Assembly: GCA_035624355.1 (NCBI GenBank)
Contig: DASPRQ010000043.1
Coordinates: 1-31,615 of the forward strand
From: Usitatibacter sp035624355
GTDB taxonomy: Bacteria; Pseudomonadota; Gammaproteobacteria; Burkholderiales; Usitatibacteraceae
Length of the DNA: 31,615 nt
Direction: 5' to 3'
A program made the position numbers and the translations under genes. Position 1 is the stretch's first letter; each line of letters starts with the position of its first letter. The notes under the pieces were generated by a model. That model ran no database searches. It saw only the letters and a list, made by a program, of their open reading frames with translations, and had not been told where the DNA came from. This document shows, one piece after another, positions 1 through 8,484 of this stretch.

Positions 1-1280
1 GTGACGACCGCGATCGCCTCGGAGGGCAGCGCGAATCCCGCGGCGAGCGGGCCGTAGGCCATGGCGAGCGGATGGTTCGAGGCCGCGAAGCGCTCCCAGT
101 CGTCCACCAGCGCGGGGTGGAAGTCGTGCTCGGCGAAGAGCTGCGACAGCGTCTCGCGCCGCCCCGGGCTCTCGGCCACGATCAGCACGCGCCCCTCGCG
201 GCCCGCGGCGAACGCGGCGAGGCGTGCGAGGGGCTCGACGGAGCGGCGGTCGACCTCGATCGGGGGCAGGGGTGCGGACCCGTCGGCGGGCCCTTCGCCC
301 GCGGGCCGCACGTCGAGGCGTGGGCGCCCCTGCAGCGCGACGAAGAAGTCCTCCGCGGGCGAATAGAGCTCGCGCGGCTCGAGCAGCGGCCGGTCGCGGT
401 CGCCGCGCAGCAGCTCGTGACGCGATTTCAGGTCCTTCCAGAACGCCTCGGCCGCCGCCGCCACGTCGCCGTGCAAGACCCACGTGGCCTCGCCGGGCAC
501 GTAGTCGAAGAGCGTCGCGGTGGCGTCGAAGAAGAGGGGGAGGTACCCCTCCACGCCCGCCGGCGCGATGCCGCCCGAGACGTCCTTGTAGATCCGGCTG
601 CGGGTCGGATCGCCCTCGAAGCGCTCGCGGAACGACTCGCGGAAGCGGGCGCGCCCCTCCTCGTCGAGGGGAAACTCGCGGGCGGGCAGCATGCGCACCT
701 CGGAAACGGGATAGATCGAGCGCTGCGTGTCGACGTCGAAGGTGCGGATCGTCTCGATCCGGTCGCCCATCAGGTCGATGCGGTATGGAACGGCGCTGCC
801 CGTGGGGTAGAGGTCGACGAGGCCCCCGCGCACGCAGAACTCGCCCGGCGCCATCACCTGCTGCACGTGCGCGTAGCCGGCGAGCGCGAGCTGCGCCTTG
901 AGCCCTTCGAGATCGAGGCGGGCGAGCGCCCGCAGCTGGAAGGTACGCGCGGCGAGGTACGCGCGCGGCGGCAGGCGCTGCAGCGCCGTCGTGACCGGGA
1001 CGATGCCCGCGTCGAACGCCCCGTTGGCGAACTGCCACAGCGTCGCGAGCCGCTCGGAGACGAGGTCCGGGTGCGGCGAGAACTGGTCGTAGGGCAGGAT
1101 CTCCCAGTCGGGCAGGCGGTGCACCGCGAGCTTCGGATCGAACCACGCGATCTCCTCGCGCAGGCGCTCCGCGTCGTGCGCCGAGGCCGTCACGATCAGC
1201 AGCCGCGGGCGGGCCCTCGACTCGCGCGCGAGCCAAAGCGCGTCCGCCGAGCCGCTCGTGTGCACCGCGGCCCTGGCCAT
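1..1280 (-). CDS. mfd: Transcription-repair coupling factor Mfd, N-terminal part (cut by the window edge)
   Basis: Mfd is the ATP-dependent translocase that removes RNA polymerase stalled at DNA lesions and recruits UvrA for nucleotide excision repair. The 426 codons present match the N-terminal UvrB-like module. Recognisable segments are HRLPDWEILPYDQFSPHPD, the VQQVMAPGEFCVRGGLVDLYP block and VFDVDTQRS-like FDVDTQRSIYPV, followed by the start of the next module. The RNA-polymerase-interaction and helicase/translocase domains lie outside the window. The start is the ATG at 1280, preceded by a good AGGGAGGA ribosome site about 7 nt upstream. The N-terminus is roughly 30 residues shorter than the E. 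coli protein as remembered. The gene follows the fumarase stop codon by only 13 bp and so is probably transcribed with it. Family assignment is firm. Confidence 0.93.
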   Translation of the reverse strand, partial: MARAAVHTSGSADALWLARESRARPRLLIVTASAHDAERLREEIAWFDPKLAVHRLPDWEILPYDQFSPHPDLVSERLATLWQFANGAFDAGIVPVTTALQRLPPRAYLAARTFQLRALARLDLEGLKAQLALAGYAHVQQVMAPGEFCVRGGLVDLYPTGSAVPYRIDLMGDRIETIRTFDVDTQRSIYPVSEVRMLPAREFPLDEEGRARFRESFRERFEGDPTRSRIYKDVSGGIAPAGVEGYLPLFFDATATLFDYVPGEATWVLHGDVAAAAEAFWKDLKSRHELLRGDRDRPLLEPRELYSPAEDFFVALQGRPRLDVRPAGEGPADGSAPLPPIEVDRRSVEPLARLAAFAAGREGRVLIVAESPGRRETLSQLFAEHDFHPALVDDWERFAASNHPLAMAYGPLAAGFALPSEAIAVV

Positions 1281-1293
1281 GCGCCGGTCCTCC

Positions 1294-2808
1294 CTAGGCC
1301 ACCGTGACGGGGATCTTGCCGATGCGCGCCCTCCACTGCGCGGGGCCGCTGCGGTGCACGGCGTTGCCCGCCGCGTCCACCGCGACCGTCACCGGCATGT
1401 CCTTCACGTCGAACTCGCGGATCGCCTCCATGCCGAGGTCCGCGAAGGCGAGCACGCGCGAGCCGCGGATCGCCTTGGAGACGAGGTAGGCCGCGCCGCC
1501 CACGGCGATGCAGTACACCGCGCCGTGCTTGCGGATCGACTCGACCGCCGCCGGCCCGCGCTCGCTCTTGCCCACCATGCCGATGAGGCCCGCTGAGGCG
1601 AGCAGCGGCTCGACGAACTTGTCCATGCGCGAGCTGGTCGTGGGCCCGGCGGGGCCGACCACCTCGTCGCGCACGGCGTCCACGGGGCCCGTGTAGTAGA
1701 TGAAGCGCCCGCGCAGGTCGACGGGCAGCTTCTCGCCCCTTGCGAGCAGATCCACGAGCCGCTTGTGCGCCGCGTCGCGCCCGGTGAGGAGCTTGCCGGA
1801 AAGGAGCAGGCGATCGCCCGCCTTGAAGGTCGCGATCTCGGCCCGGCCGAGCGTGTCGAGGTTCACGCGCCGGCTCGTCGACAGGTCGAGGCCGACCTTC
1901 GGCCACGCGTCGAGCGACGGCGCCTCGAGGCGCGCCGGCCCGCTGCCGTCGAGCACGAAGTGCGCGTGGCGCGTGGCCGCGCAGTTGGGCAGGAGCGCCA
2001 CGGGCTTGGAGGCGGCGTGCGTGGGATAGTCCACTACCTTCACGTCGAGGACCGTGGAAAGGCCGCCGAGCCCCTGCGCGCCGATGCCGAGCGCGTTCAC
2101 CTTCTCGTAGAGCTCGAGGCGCAGCTCCTCGGCGCGGCTCGAGGGGCCGCGCGCCTTGAGCCGGTGGATGTCCATCGGCTCCATCATGGCCCACTTGGCC
2201 ATGAGCATCGCCTTCTCGGGCGAGCCGCCGATGCCGAGCGAGAGCATCCCGGGCGGGCACCAGTCCGCGCCCATGGTGGGCACGACCGAGAGCACCCAGT
2301 CCACGATCGAGTCCGAGGGCAGCAGCATCGCGAACTTGGACTTGTTCTCCGAGCCTCCCCCTTTCGCCGCGACGATGACCTCCACCCTGTCGCCGGGGAC
2401 GAGCTCGACGTGGGTGACCGCCGGCGTGTTGTCGCCGGTGCTCTTCCGCTTGCCGTCGGGATCGGCGAGCATCGAGGCGCGCAGCGGATTGTCGGGATCG
2501 GTGTAGGCGCGGCGCACGCCCTCGTTCACGAGCTCCGCGAGCGAGAGCTTCGTGTCCCAGCGCACGTCCATTCCCGCGCGCACGAAGGCGATGGCGATGC
2601 CCGTGTCCTGGCACATCGGCCGGTGGCCCTCGGCGGCCATGCGCGAGTTGACGAGGATCTGCGCCATCGCGTCCTTCGCGGCGGGCGATTCCTCCCGCTG
2701 GTAGGCGGCCCAGAGCTCGCGGATGTAGTCCTCGGGATGGTAGTAGCTGATGAACTGGAAGGCGTCGGCGACCGACTGGATGAAGTCCTGCTCGCGGATC
2801 ACGGTCAT
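1294..2808 (-). CDS. Class I (iron-sulfur) fumarate hydratase; possible mesaconase
   Basis: This is a 504-residue single-chain class I fumarase with both alpha and beta regions, which interconverts fumarate and L-malate using a [4Fe-4S] cluster. The three cluster cysteines are visible: C66 in MCQDTG, C184 in DWCPPGM and C276 in LLPNCAATRH. The beta-region motif GPAGPTTSSRMD and the C-terminal GMVGKSERG and VGGAAYL segments are also present. It is full length for the family. Class I fumarases are known to hydrate mesaconate to (S)-citramalate as a side activity. That matters here because a CoA-transferase and a CitE-like lyase lie just upstream on the same strand. The 111-bp gap to the CoA-transferase holds a possible -10 element, and mfd follows 13 bp downstream. 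The fumarase call is firm; the mesaconase role is inference. Confidence 0.95.
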   Translation of the reverse strand: MTVIREQDFIQSVADAFQFISYYHPEDYIRELWAAYQREESPAAKDAMAQILVNSRMAAEGHRPMCQDTGIAIAFVRAGMDVRWDTKLSLAELVNEGVRRAYTDPDNPLRASMLADPDGKRKSTGDNTPAVTHVELVPGDRVEVIVAAKGGGSENKSKFAMLLPSDSIVDWVLSVVPTMGADWCPPGMLSLGIGGSPEKAMLMAKWAMMEPMDIHRLKARGPSSRAEELRLELYEKVNALGIGAQGLGGLSTVLDVKVVDYPTHAASKPVALLPNCAATRHAHFVLDGSGPARLEAPSLDAWPKVGLDLSTSRRVNLDTLGRAEIATFKAGDRLLLSGKLLTGRDAAHKRLVDLLARGEKLPVDLRGRFIYYTGPVDAVRDEVVGPAGPTTSSRMDKFVEPLLASAGLIGMVGKSERGPAAVESIRKHGAVYCIAVGGAAYLVSKAIRGSRVLAFADLGMEAIREFDVKDMPVTVAVDAAGNAVHRSGPAQWRARIGKIPVTVA

Positions 2809-2884
2809 GGCGGATGGGAGGCGGGGCGGGGCGAGCGAGGCCCGCGGCCTCGCGCGCTCCCCGGCGGGGATTTCACGACCTGCA

Positions 2885-2890
2885 ATTTTA
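2885..2890 (-). promoter_or_regulatory. Possible -10 element upstream of the fumarase gene
   Basis: TAAAAT (5 of 6 to the sigma70 consensus) lies in the 111-bp gap between the CoA-transferase and fumarase genes, about 76 nt before the fumarase ATG. No convincing -35 element is seen in this GC-rich stretch. It would allow fumarase and mfd to be expressed separately from the upstream genes. Confidence 0.3.
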
Positions 2891-2919
2891 CCCTGCCGGG
2901 CTGCGGCTGGGCGCCGGCC

Positions 2920-4146
2920 TCAGGGAGGCGACTCCGGCCGGCGGGAAGCGGCGGGACGCGCCACCGCTTCGATGAACGCGTCGTCGAAGCCCAGCTCGCG
3001 GAGGATCGCCGCGTTGTGCTCGCCCACGCGGGGAATGGCGTCCATGCGGTATTCGAACTGGTCGCTCGCGCCGGGGGGCTTCAGGGCGGGCAGCGCGCCG
3101 GCCGGGGAGCCCACCTCGGTCCACCTGCCGCGGGCGGCGAGCTGAGGATGGCGCCAGACGTCGTGCATGGTGTTCACGTCCGCGTTGGCGATCTGCGCGC
3201 GGTCGAGCCGCTCGCGCAGCTCGCCGCTCGTGAGCGAAGCGAAGCGCGCGTCGAGGATCGCGCGCAGCTCCTCGCGGTGCGCGTTGCGCCGGGCGTTGCT
3301 CTCGAAGCGCGGGTCCTTCGCGAGCGAGGGGTCGCCGAGCACCCCTTCGCAGAACGCCTGCCATTCGCGCTCGTTCTGCAGCCCGAGCACGACGGTGCGC
3401 CCGTCGCCGGCGACGAAGGGCCCGTAGGGATAGATCGTGGCATGCGCCGCGCCCAGCCGCGGCGGCGGCTCGGCGCCGCCGTACGCGTAATACAAGGGAT
3501 AGCCCATCCATTCGGCGAGCGACTCCAGCATCGACACGTCGATGTGGGAGCCGCGGCCGGTGCGGCCGCGCAGCAGCAGCGCCGAGAGGATGCTCGAGTA
3601 CGCGTACATCGCCGCGGCGATGTCCGCGATGGAGGCGCCCGCCTTCGCGGGCTCCGCGGCCGTGCCGGTCACCGACAGGAATCCCGCCTCGGCCTGGATC
3701 AGCAGGTCGTAGGCCTTGCGGTCGCGGTACGGCCCGTCGTTGCCGTAGCCGGAGATGTCGCAGACGACGAGCCGCGGGTGGCGCGCGTGCAGCGCCTCGG
3801 CCGAGAGCCCGAGCCGCGCGGCCGCGCCCGGCGCCAGGTTCTGCACGAAGACATCGGCGCGTCCGAGCAGGCGCTGCATCACCTCGCGCGCGGCCGCGCT
3901 CTTCAGGTCGATCGCGAGGCTCTCCTTGGAGCGGTTCACCCACACGAAGTGCGAGGAGAGCCCGGCCACGCGGCCGTCGTAGTGCCGGGCGAAATCCCCC
4001 TCGCCGGAGCGCTCCACCTTGATCACGCGGGCCCCCAGGTCCGCGAGCTGCCGGGTGCAGAAAGGAGCGGCGATCGCGTGCTCGAGCGAAACCACCGTGA
4101 TGCCATCGAGCGGGCGCGCGCCGCCCGGCAATGGGTTATCGGCCAT
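2920..4146 (-). CDS. CaiB/BaiF (class III) CoA-transferase
   Basis: A 408-residue class III CoA-transferase, which moves CoA between carboxylic acids through an aspartyl-CoA thioester. The N-terminal block VVSLEHAIAAPFCTRQLADL is typical. The probable catalytic aspartate is D147 in KAYDLLIQAEAG, and SGYGNDGPY and HIDVSMLES are further family motifs. The ATG at 4146 was chosen because family members usually begin just before RPLDGITVV. An in-frame GTG at 4197 would overlap the stop of the upstream gene as GTGA and add 17 residues. A TACAAT hexamer lies 7 nt before the ATG. The substrate cannot be read from sequence. The neighbouring class I fumarase and CitE-like lyase make citramalate (giving citramalyl-CoA) an attractive candidate. 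Family is firm, substrate is inference. Confidence 0.9.
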   Translation of the reverse strand: MADNPLPGGARPLDGITVVSLEHAIAAPFCTRQLADLGARVIKVERSGEGDFARHYDGRVAGLSSHFVWVNRSKESLAIDLKSAAAREVMQRLLGRADVFVQNLAPGAAARLGLSAEALHARHPRLVVCDISGYGNDGPYRDRKAYDLLIQAEAGFLSVTGTAAEPAKAGASIADIAAAMYAYSSILSALLLRGRTGRGSHIDVSMLESLAEWMGYPLYYAYGGAEPPPRLGAAHATIYPYGPFVAGDGRTVVLGLQNEREWQAFCEGVLGDPSLAKDPRFESNARRNAHREELRAILDARFASLTSGELRERLDRAQIANADVNTMHDVWRHPQLAARGRWTEVGSPAGALPALKPPGASDQFEYRMDAIPRVGEHNAAILRELGFDDAFIEAVARPAASRRPESPP

Positions 4147-4153
4147 CGCGAGT

Positions 4154-4159
4154 ATTGTA
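4154..4159 (-). promoter_or_regulatory. -10-like hexamer immediately before the CoA-transferase ATG
   Basis: TACAAT (5 of 6) ends 7 nt before the ATG at 4146, so transcription would begin at or next to the start codon. No Shine-Dalgarno sequence and no clear -35 are visible. It may drive a leaderless transcript or be chance. Confidence 0.3.
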
Positions 4160-4193
4160 ATCGGCCGCCCCGGGCTGCCCGCCCGGGGCGCGC

Positions 4194-6113
4194 TCACGCC
4201 CCGTCACGGCGCCGCACCCAGAAGAGGTACATGCCGGCGAACGTGTCCGGGAAATCGCCCTCGAAAGCATGCCAGCGATCCAGGTCCCCTTCCGGGGCGT
4301 CGGGCCCGAAACGCTCCCGGTAAGCCCTCAGCACGCCCGCATCCGCCACGAGACCCACGAGATCGAGCCCGAGCGCGGCGATCGTCGCCTTCACCTGCGG
4401 CAGCGTGAAGCGATGCTCCTCGGCGTGGAAGAGCAGGTCGCGGCACTCGTTCATGCCGTACAGGTCGCGCAAGGACGCGAGCCGCGCGAATTCCGCGGAG
4501 GCGAGCAGCTCCTGGCGGCAGCGGCGGATCCCGTCGGGATCGGGACCGTAGCCGCGCCGCGCGATGAGCTCGCGCGCCGCCGCGAGGTCCTTGCGGCCTG
4601 CTTCGCTGTAGAGGCCCACTTGCATCCAGCCGCCGGGGCGCAGCAGCGCAAGCAGGCGGCGCCAGCCCGCCACGGGATCGCGAAGGTGGTGCAGCACGCC
4701 CACCGACGAGATCACGTCGAACGCGCGGCCCGCCGGCTCCAGCGCCATGATGTCCGCCTGGGCGTAATCGACGTTGGCGAGCCCCATCTCGCGGCTCTTC
4801 CTTCGCGCATAGGCGAGGCTCGCGAGGCTCAGGTCGATCGCGAGCACGCGGCAACCGGGAAACGCCTGTGCCAGCTCGGCGGACTCCTGGCCGGTGCCGC
4901 AGCCGGCCACGAGGACGTCGATGGCGCCGCCGGTGCCGCGGGGAGGTGCCGGAGCGCGCGGAAAGGCCGCGCGAAGGTGCGCCTCGAGCGAGCGCGGCTC
5001 CGCGGCCGGGACGCGGACCCATCGGGGATAGGGATTCTGCTCGTACTGGCGTCGCACGCGACGCGAGACGCCGTCGCGCACTTCGGTGAGTTGCGGGATG
5101 CTCGCGCGATCTTCGCGTTCCGCGCGGGGCTCCACGACCTGCTGCACGAGCAGGTCCCGGACGGACGCCGGCCACGGACGCTCGGGGAGCGCCTCGACCG
5201 AAGGCACCGATCCGAGCGGGACGTGGCTCCCGACGGCCGCGAGCCACAGCGCGGGCACGTCCGCGCCGGCTCGCGCGGCGGCCGAGAGGCGTTCCCGGAG
5301 CGAGCGCGCGCCCTCGGCCTCGTCGCCGGTGGCCGCGAAAACGTAGTCGTCGAGGAAGCACTGGCGCGCGAGCGCGCAGAAGAACGGGATGCCGTCCTGC
5401 GCGCCGGGCGCGTCGCCGAGGGCGAGCTCGACGAGGGCGTGCCGCGCGAGGGTGAGGAACCGCTCGAGGCCCCAGTCGCACGCCTGCGCGTTCTCGAGCA
5501 GCGCGAGGAGCAGGCGGTTGCGGGAGAGATTCGCGAGCCCCGAGTCGCCGAAGAGCTCGCGCGCGCTCGGACGCGCGGGCCACGCGCGGAGCGCCGTTGC
5601 GATCGGCCCCTCGAGCGCCGGGTCCGCGCGGACGAGCCCGATGCTCGCGCGCGCGAGGTCCGCGGGCCGCGCCCAGGCCTCGGAGAGAGCGCGCGCGACG
5701 AGATCGCGGAAGCCCGCGTCGCCGGGAGCCCGGTCGGCACCCGCGAGGCAGCGGGCGAAGGCGGCCCGGAAGGCGCTGCGGTCGCCGCGCTGCACCGCGC
5801 TCCGGTGGGCTGCGAGCGCCTCGTCGCGGCGGCCGCGGGCCTCGAGCGCGAGCGCGAGCTGGTGGTGGAAGTTGGGAACCGCCGGGTTCGCGCGGATCGC
5901 CCGGCCGAGGAGGTCGATGGCCTCGTCGTATCTCGCGCCGGCGCTCGCGATCGCGCCGAGGAGGGCGAGCGCTTCCGGACGGCCCGGGGCCGCGGCGAGG
6001 ACCTCGTGGTAGATCGCCTCGGCCTGCGCGAGGCGCCCGGCGTCGTGGTGCTGCATGCCGGCCTGCAGCGCCCTGCGGATCGCGGCCTCGTCGGGCGGGG
6101 CGGTCGCCTTCAT
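4194..6113 (-). CDS. TPR-repeat protein with C-terminal class I SAM-dependent methyltransferase domain
   Basis: A 639-residue two-part protein. Residues about 15-115 contain TPR-like helices (AEAIYHEVLAAAPGRPEALALLGAI, then DEAIDLLGRAIRANP and DEALAAHRSAVQRG). A middle region, about 130-350, has no recognisable domain. From about 353 the block VRRQYEQNPYPRWVR precedes a Rossmann methyltransferase. Its SAM site is VAGCGTGQE (402-410), its acidic residue lies in VLAIDLS, and the post-motif is FDVISSVGVLHHL. The acceptor substrate is unknown. TPR-linked methyltransferases with the YEQNPYPRW motif occur in many Proteobacteria without assigned function. The gene sits between a CitE-like lyase (25 bp upstream) and a CoA-transferase (47 bp downstream), probably in one operon. 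There is no clear ribosome site before the ATG at 6113. Confidence 0.88.
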   Translation of the reverse strand: MKATAPPDEAAIRRALQAGMQHHDAGRLAQAEAIYHEVLAAAPGRPEALALLGAIASAGARYDEAIDLLGRAIRANPAVPNFHHQLALALEARGRRDEALAAHRSAVQRGDRSAFRAAFARCLAGADRAPGDAGFRDLVARALSEAWARPADLARASIGLVRADPALEGPIATALRAWPARPSARELFGDSGLANLSRNRLLLALLENAQACDWGLERFLTLARHALVELALGDAPGAQDGIPFFCALARQCFLDDYVFAATGDEAEGARSLRERLSAAARAGADVPALWLAAVGSHVPLGSVPSVEALPERPWPASVRDLLVQQVVEPRAEREDRASIPQLTEVRDGVSRRVRRQYEQNPYPRWVRVPAAEPRSLEAHLRAAFPRAPAPPRGTGGAIDVLVAGCGTGQESAELAQAFPGCRVLAIDLSLASLAYARRKSREMGLANVDYAQADIMALEPAGRAFDVISSVGVLHHLRDPVAGWRRLLALLRPGGWMQVGLYSEAGRKDLAAARELIARRGYGPDPDGIRRCRQELLASAEFARLASLRDLYGMNECRDLLFHAEEHRFTLPQVKATIAALGLDLVGLVADAGVLRAYRERFGPDAPEGDLDRWHAFEGDFPDTFAGMYLFWVRRRDGA

Positions 6114-6138
6114 GCGCGGGCGGGACGCGGGCCTGCGC

Positions 6139-7290
6139 TCAGAGGATCACGCCGTACGGCCAGTTCTCGCGCACCACCTGGGCCGGGAGCTTGCGCAGCA
6201 CCTCGATCGCGAACGCGGTGTCGGCCTCGGACAGGGCATGCAGCGCGTGGGCGCGCAGCAGCGTCTGCAGCGCCTTGCCGAACATGGGCGGGTCGAGCAT
6301 CTCGCCTTCGAACTTGATCGCGCCGCCGAGCAGCGCGTCGGCCTCGATCGCCGCCTGGAGGATGCGGATCTTCGTGCGGATCTCCGAGGGCGAGGGCGTG
6401 AACGCCACCTTGCAGGGGTGGATGTGCGACGGATGGATCACCTGCTTGCCCGAAAGCCCCATCGAGGCTTCCTCGCAGGCGTGCCGGTACACCACGCGCG
6501 ATTCCTCGTCGCCGTGCAGGTCGAGCCAGCGGCGCACGTCGTCGGGCTCGACGATCTGCTCGGGCATCGCCGACTGCCCGATCAGGGTCTCCACGCCGCC
6601 GATCACGCCCTTGCCCGCGATGCGCGCCTCGAACAGCAGGTCGTGGAGGTAGAACTTGAGCTCCTCGGTCCAGTGGCGCGGCGTGATCTGGATGCCCATC
6701 GCCTTGGAGAAGTCGTGGATGCCGAACACGACGTGCTTCACGGTCGGGTACTGCATGATCTCCGGCGCGATCTTGAGCGACTTGGGGTGCTCGATGATCG
6801 GCTGGATGCCGATGTGGCCGTCGAGGCCCACCAGCACCGCCGAGAGGTCGCGGATCTCGGCCGCGCCGTAGGCTTCCCCCGCCTTGGCGAGGATCACCAC
6901 GTCGAAGATCGCGGCGAGGTCGCGCACGAGCTTCAGGTCCAGCTCGTACTCCTCGGTGCGGAAGGGATTGATGCGCACGGCGACCTGGACGCCCTTGCGG
7001 CGCGGCAGGAGGGGAAGCTCCCGGCGCAGGAGCTCGCGGCTCATCTCCTTCTGCCGGCAGCCGTCCTCGAGGTCGAAGAGCAGCGTGTGCGCCGTGGTGT
7101 TCCAGCCGTGCTTGCGGAAGCGCTGGGCGGCCTGCTCGAGGTCCTCGTAGATGCCGAGCGAGGGCGCGTACTTGACGGGCGGATAGTAGATCTGGATGCC
7201 GGGCCAGCGGTCGCCGAGGATGCCGGCGGCCTCGCGCGGCGCGACGGCGGCCTGCACGGCGACGGCGGAGGAGGACAGGACGGCGTTCAT
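6139..7290 (-). CDS. HpcH/HpaI aldolase / citrate lyase beta-like (CitE-type) acyl-CoA lyase
   Basis: A 383-residue TIM-barrel lyase of the HpcH/CitE superfamily. These enzymes cleave or form C-C bonds in 3-hydroxyacyl-CoA compounds such as malyl-CoA, beta-methylmalyl-CoA or citramalyl-CoA. Visible family features are the metal/CoA-site motif LLFDLEDG (71-77), VAVRINPF with R106, QPIIEHP with E167 and VVFGIHDFSKAMG with D193. The N-terminal GIQIYYPPVKYAPSLGIYED segment is unlike classical CitE and marks a longer subfamily. The ATG at 7290 was chosen because the upstream extension is only antisense to lptG. It is the first gene of the minus-strand cluster. With the CoA-transferase and class I fumarase it could cleave citramalyl-CoA to acetyl-CoA and pyruvate. 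Superfamily call is firm; the substrate is inferred. Confidence 0.88.
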   Translation of the reverse strand: MNAVLSSSAVAVQAAVAPREAAGILGDRWPGIQIYYPPVKYAPSLGIYEDLEQAAQRFRKHGWNTTAHTLLFDLEDGCRQKEMSRELLRRELPLLPRRKGVQVAVRINPFRTEEYELDLKLVRDLAAIFDVVILAKAGEAYGAAEIRDLSAVLVGLDGHIGIQPIIEHPKSLKIAPEIMQYPTVKHVVFGIHDFSKAMGIQITPRHWTEELKFYLHDLLFEARIAGKGVIGGVETLIGQSAMPEQIVEPDDVRRWLDLHGDEESRVVYRHACEEASMGLSGKQVIHPSHIHPCKVAFTPSPSEIRTKIRILQAAIEADALLGGAIKFEGEMLDPPMFGKALQTLLRAHALHALSEADTAFAIEVLRKLPAQVVRENWPYGVIL

Positions 7291-7381
7291 GGGACGATCC
7301 AGCAGCTTACCAGCCCCGCGGGCGGCCGTGCCGCCGCGAGCCGCCGAATGCGCGCGGGGCCGGGCCCGCCCGGCGGGGCCT

Positions 7382-7410
7382 TTGTCTTTTGGGGCCGGGA
7401 CGCGGACAAT
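7382..7410 (+). promoter_or_regulatory. Putative sigma70 promoter of lptG
   Basis: TTGTCT (7382-7387) and GACAAT (7405-7410) are separated by 17 bp, each 4 of 6 to consensus. They lie in the 126-bp divergent gap between the lyase gene and lptG. The ATG of lptG is only 6 nt after the -10 hexamer, so the predicted transcript would start at the initiation codon. Confidence 0.45.
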
Positions 7411-7416
7411 GGGACG

Positions 7417-8484
7417 ATGCTGTTGCGCTACTTCGGCCGCGAGATCCTCCTCGCGAGCCTCTTCGTGCTGGTCGCGCTGCTCGCCCTGTTCGGCTTCTTC
7501 GACCTCATCCGGGAGCTCGGCGACCTCGGCAAGGGCAATTACCGGCTGCCCGCGATGCTCGCCTACGTGGCGCTGTCGCTCGCCTCGCACGCGTACGTGC
7601 TGCTGCCCGCCGCCGGCCTCATCGGCACGCTCTTCGCCCTCGCGCGCATGTCGGAGCATTCCGAGATCACCGTGATGCGCGCCTCGGGCCTGTCGCTCGC
7701 GCAGCTCGGCCTGCACGTCGCGGCCGCCGGCGTGGCGATCGCGCTCGCCACGGTCGCGATGGGCGAGTTCGTCGCGCCCTACGCGGAGGAGGCGGCGAAG
7801 GACCTGCGGCTCAAGGCGACGCAATCCATCGTGGCGCGCGAGTTCCGCTCCGGCTTCTGGGTGAAGGACGAGCGCAGCTTCGTGAACATCCAGGACGTGA
7901 CGGCCGACACCACGCTGCTCAACCTCAAGATCTACGAGTTCGACCCGGCCTTCCGCCTGACCGCGATCAGCCGCGCCGCCAAGGGCACCTACGAGGGGCC
8001 CAACCGCTGGGAGCTGTCCGACGTGGAGCTCACGCGCTTCGATGGGGACCGGGCGGTGCTCGAGAAGGTGCCCAGGGCGACCTGGAACTCGGTGCTCACG
8101 CCGGACATCCTCGCCGTGCTGAAGATCGTGCCCGAGGAGATGTCGGCGGCGAACCTGCTCGCCTACATCGAGCACCTGCGCGAGAACCGGCAGAAGGCCA
8201 CGCGCTACGAGATCGCGCTCTGGAACAAGCTGCTCTATCCGCTGGTGGCGATCGCGCTCATGGTCATGGCGATCCCGTTCGCGCTGCAGTCCGGGCGCGC
8301 GGGCGGGATCGGCGCCAAGATCGTGATGGGGATCCTCTTCGGCCTGCTGTTCCATTTCGGAGGCCGCCTCTTCTCCCACATCGGGCTGCTCAACGACTGG
8401 CCGCCGCTCGTGTCGGCCGGCGCTCCGTTCGCGGCCGTCCTGGGGGTGGCGGCCGCCGGCCTCGTTGCGGCCGAGCGGCGCTAG
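7417..8484 (+). CDS. lptG: LPS export ABC transporter permease LptG
   Basis: LptG is one of the two inner-membrane permeases (LptF/LptG) of the LptB2FGC complex that extracts lipopolysaccharide and passes it to the periplasmic bridge. The 355-residue product has the family layout. There are three N-terminal membrane helices (about 9-30, 48-75, 98-120), with SEHSEITVMRASG on the LptB coupling loop, and a periplasmic domain (about 125-265). Three C-terminal helices follow (about 270-350). The MGEFVAPYAEE and SGFWVKDERSFVNIQDV segments resemble LptG rather than LptF. The start ATG has no Shine-Dalgarno; a possible promoter sits directly before it. lptF, usually the adjacent partner, is absent: the upstream neighbour is a divergent lyase gene. 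The TAG stop overlaps the TAG stop of the convergent RDD gene in the palindrome CTAG. Confidence 0.93.
   Translation: MLLRYFGREILLASLFVLVALLALFGFFDLIRELGDLGKGNYRLPAMLAYVALSLASHAYVLLPAAGLIGTLFALARMSEHSEITVMRASGLSLAQLGLHVAAAGVAIALATVAMGEFVAPYAEEAAKDLRLKATQSIVAREFRSGFWVKDERSFVNIQDVTADTTLLNLKIYEFDPAFRLTAISRAAKGTYEGPNRWELSDVELTRFDGDRAVLEKVPRATWNSVLTPDILAVLKIVPEEMSAANLLAYIEHLRENRQKATRYEIALWNKLLYPLVAIALMVMAIPFALQSGRAGGIGAKIVMGILFGLLFHFGGRLFSHIGLLNDWPPLVSAGAPFAAVLGVAAAGLVAAERR

Noticed and set aside
72..1307. Long plus-strand frame opposite mfd
   Set aside because: Composition (Arg, Glu, Val, His) is that of antisense sequence, and mfd on the other strand is unmistakable.
4147..4197. GTG at 4197 as the start of the CoA-transferase
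   Set aside because: It gives a tidy GTGA overlap, but the extra 17 residues are not family-like, and homologues begin near the ATG at 4146. Kept only as an alternative.
1765..4323. 852-codon plus-strand frame opposite fumarase and CoA-transferase
   Set aside because: Covers two clear minus-strand enzymes and shows no conserved motif.
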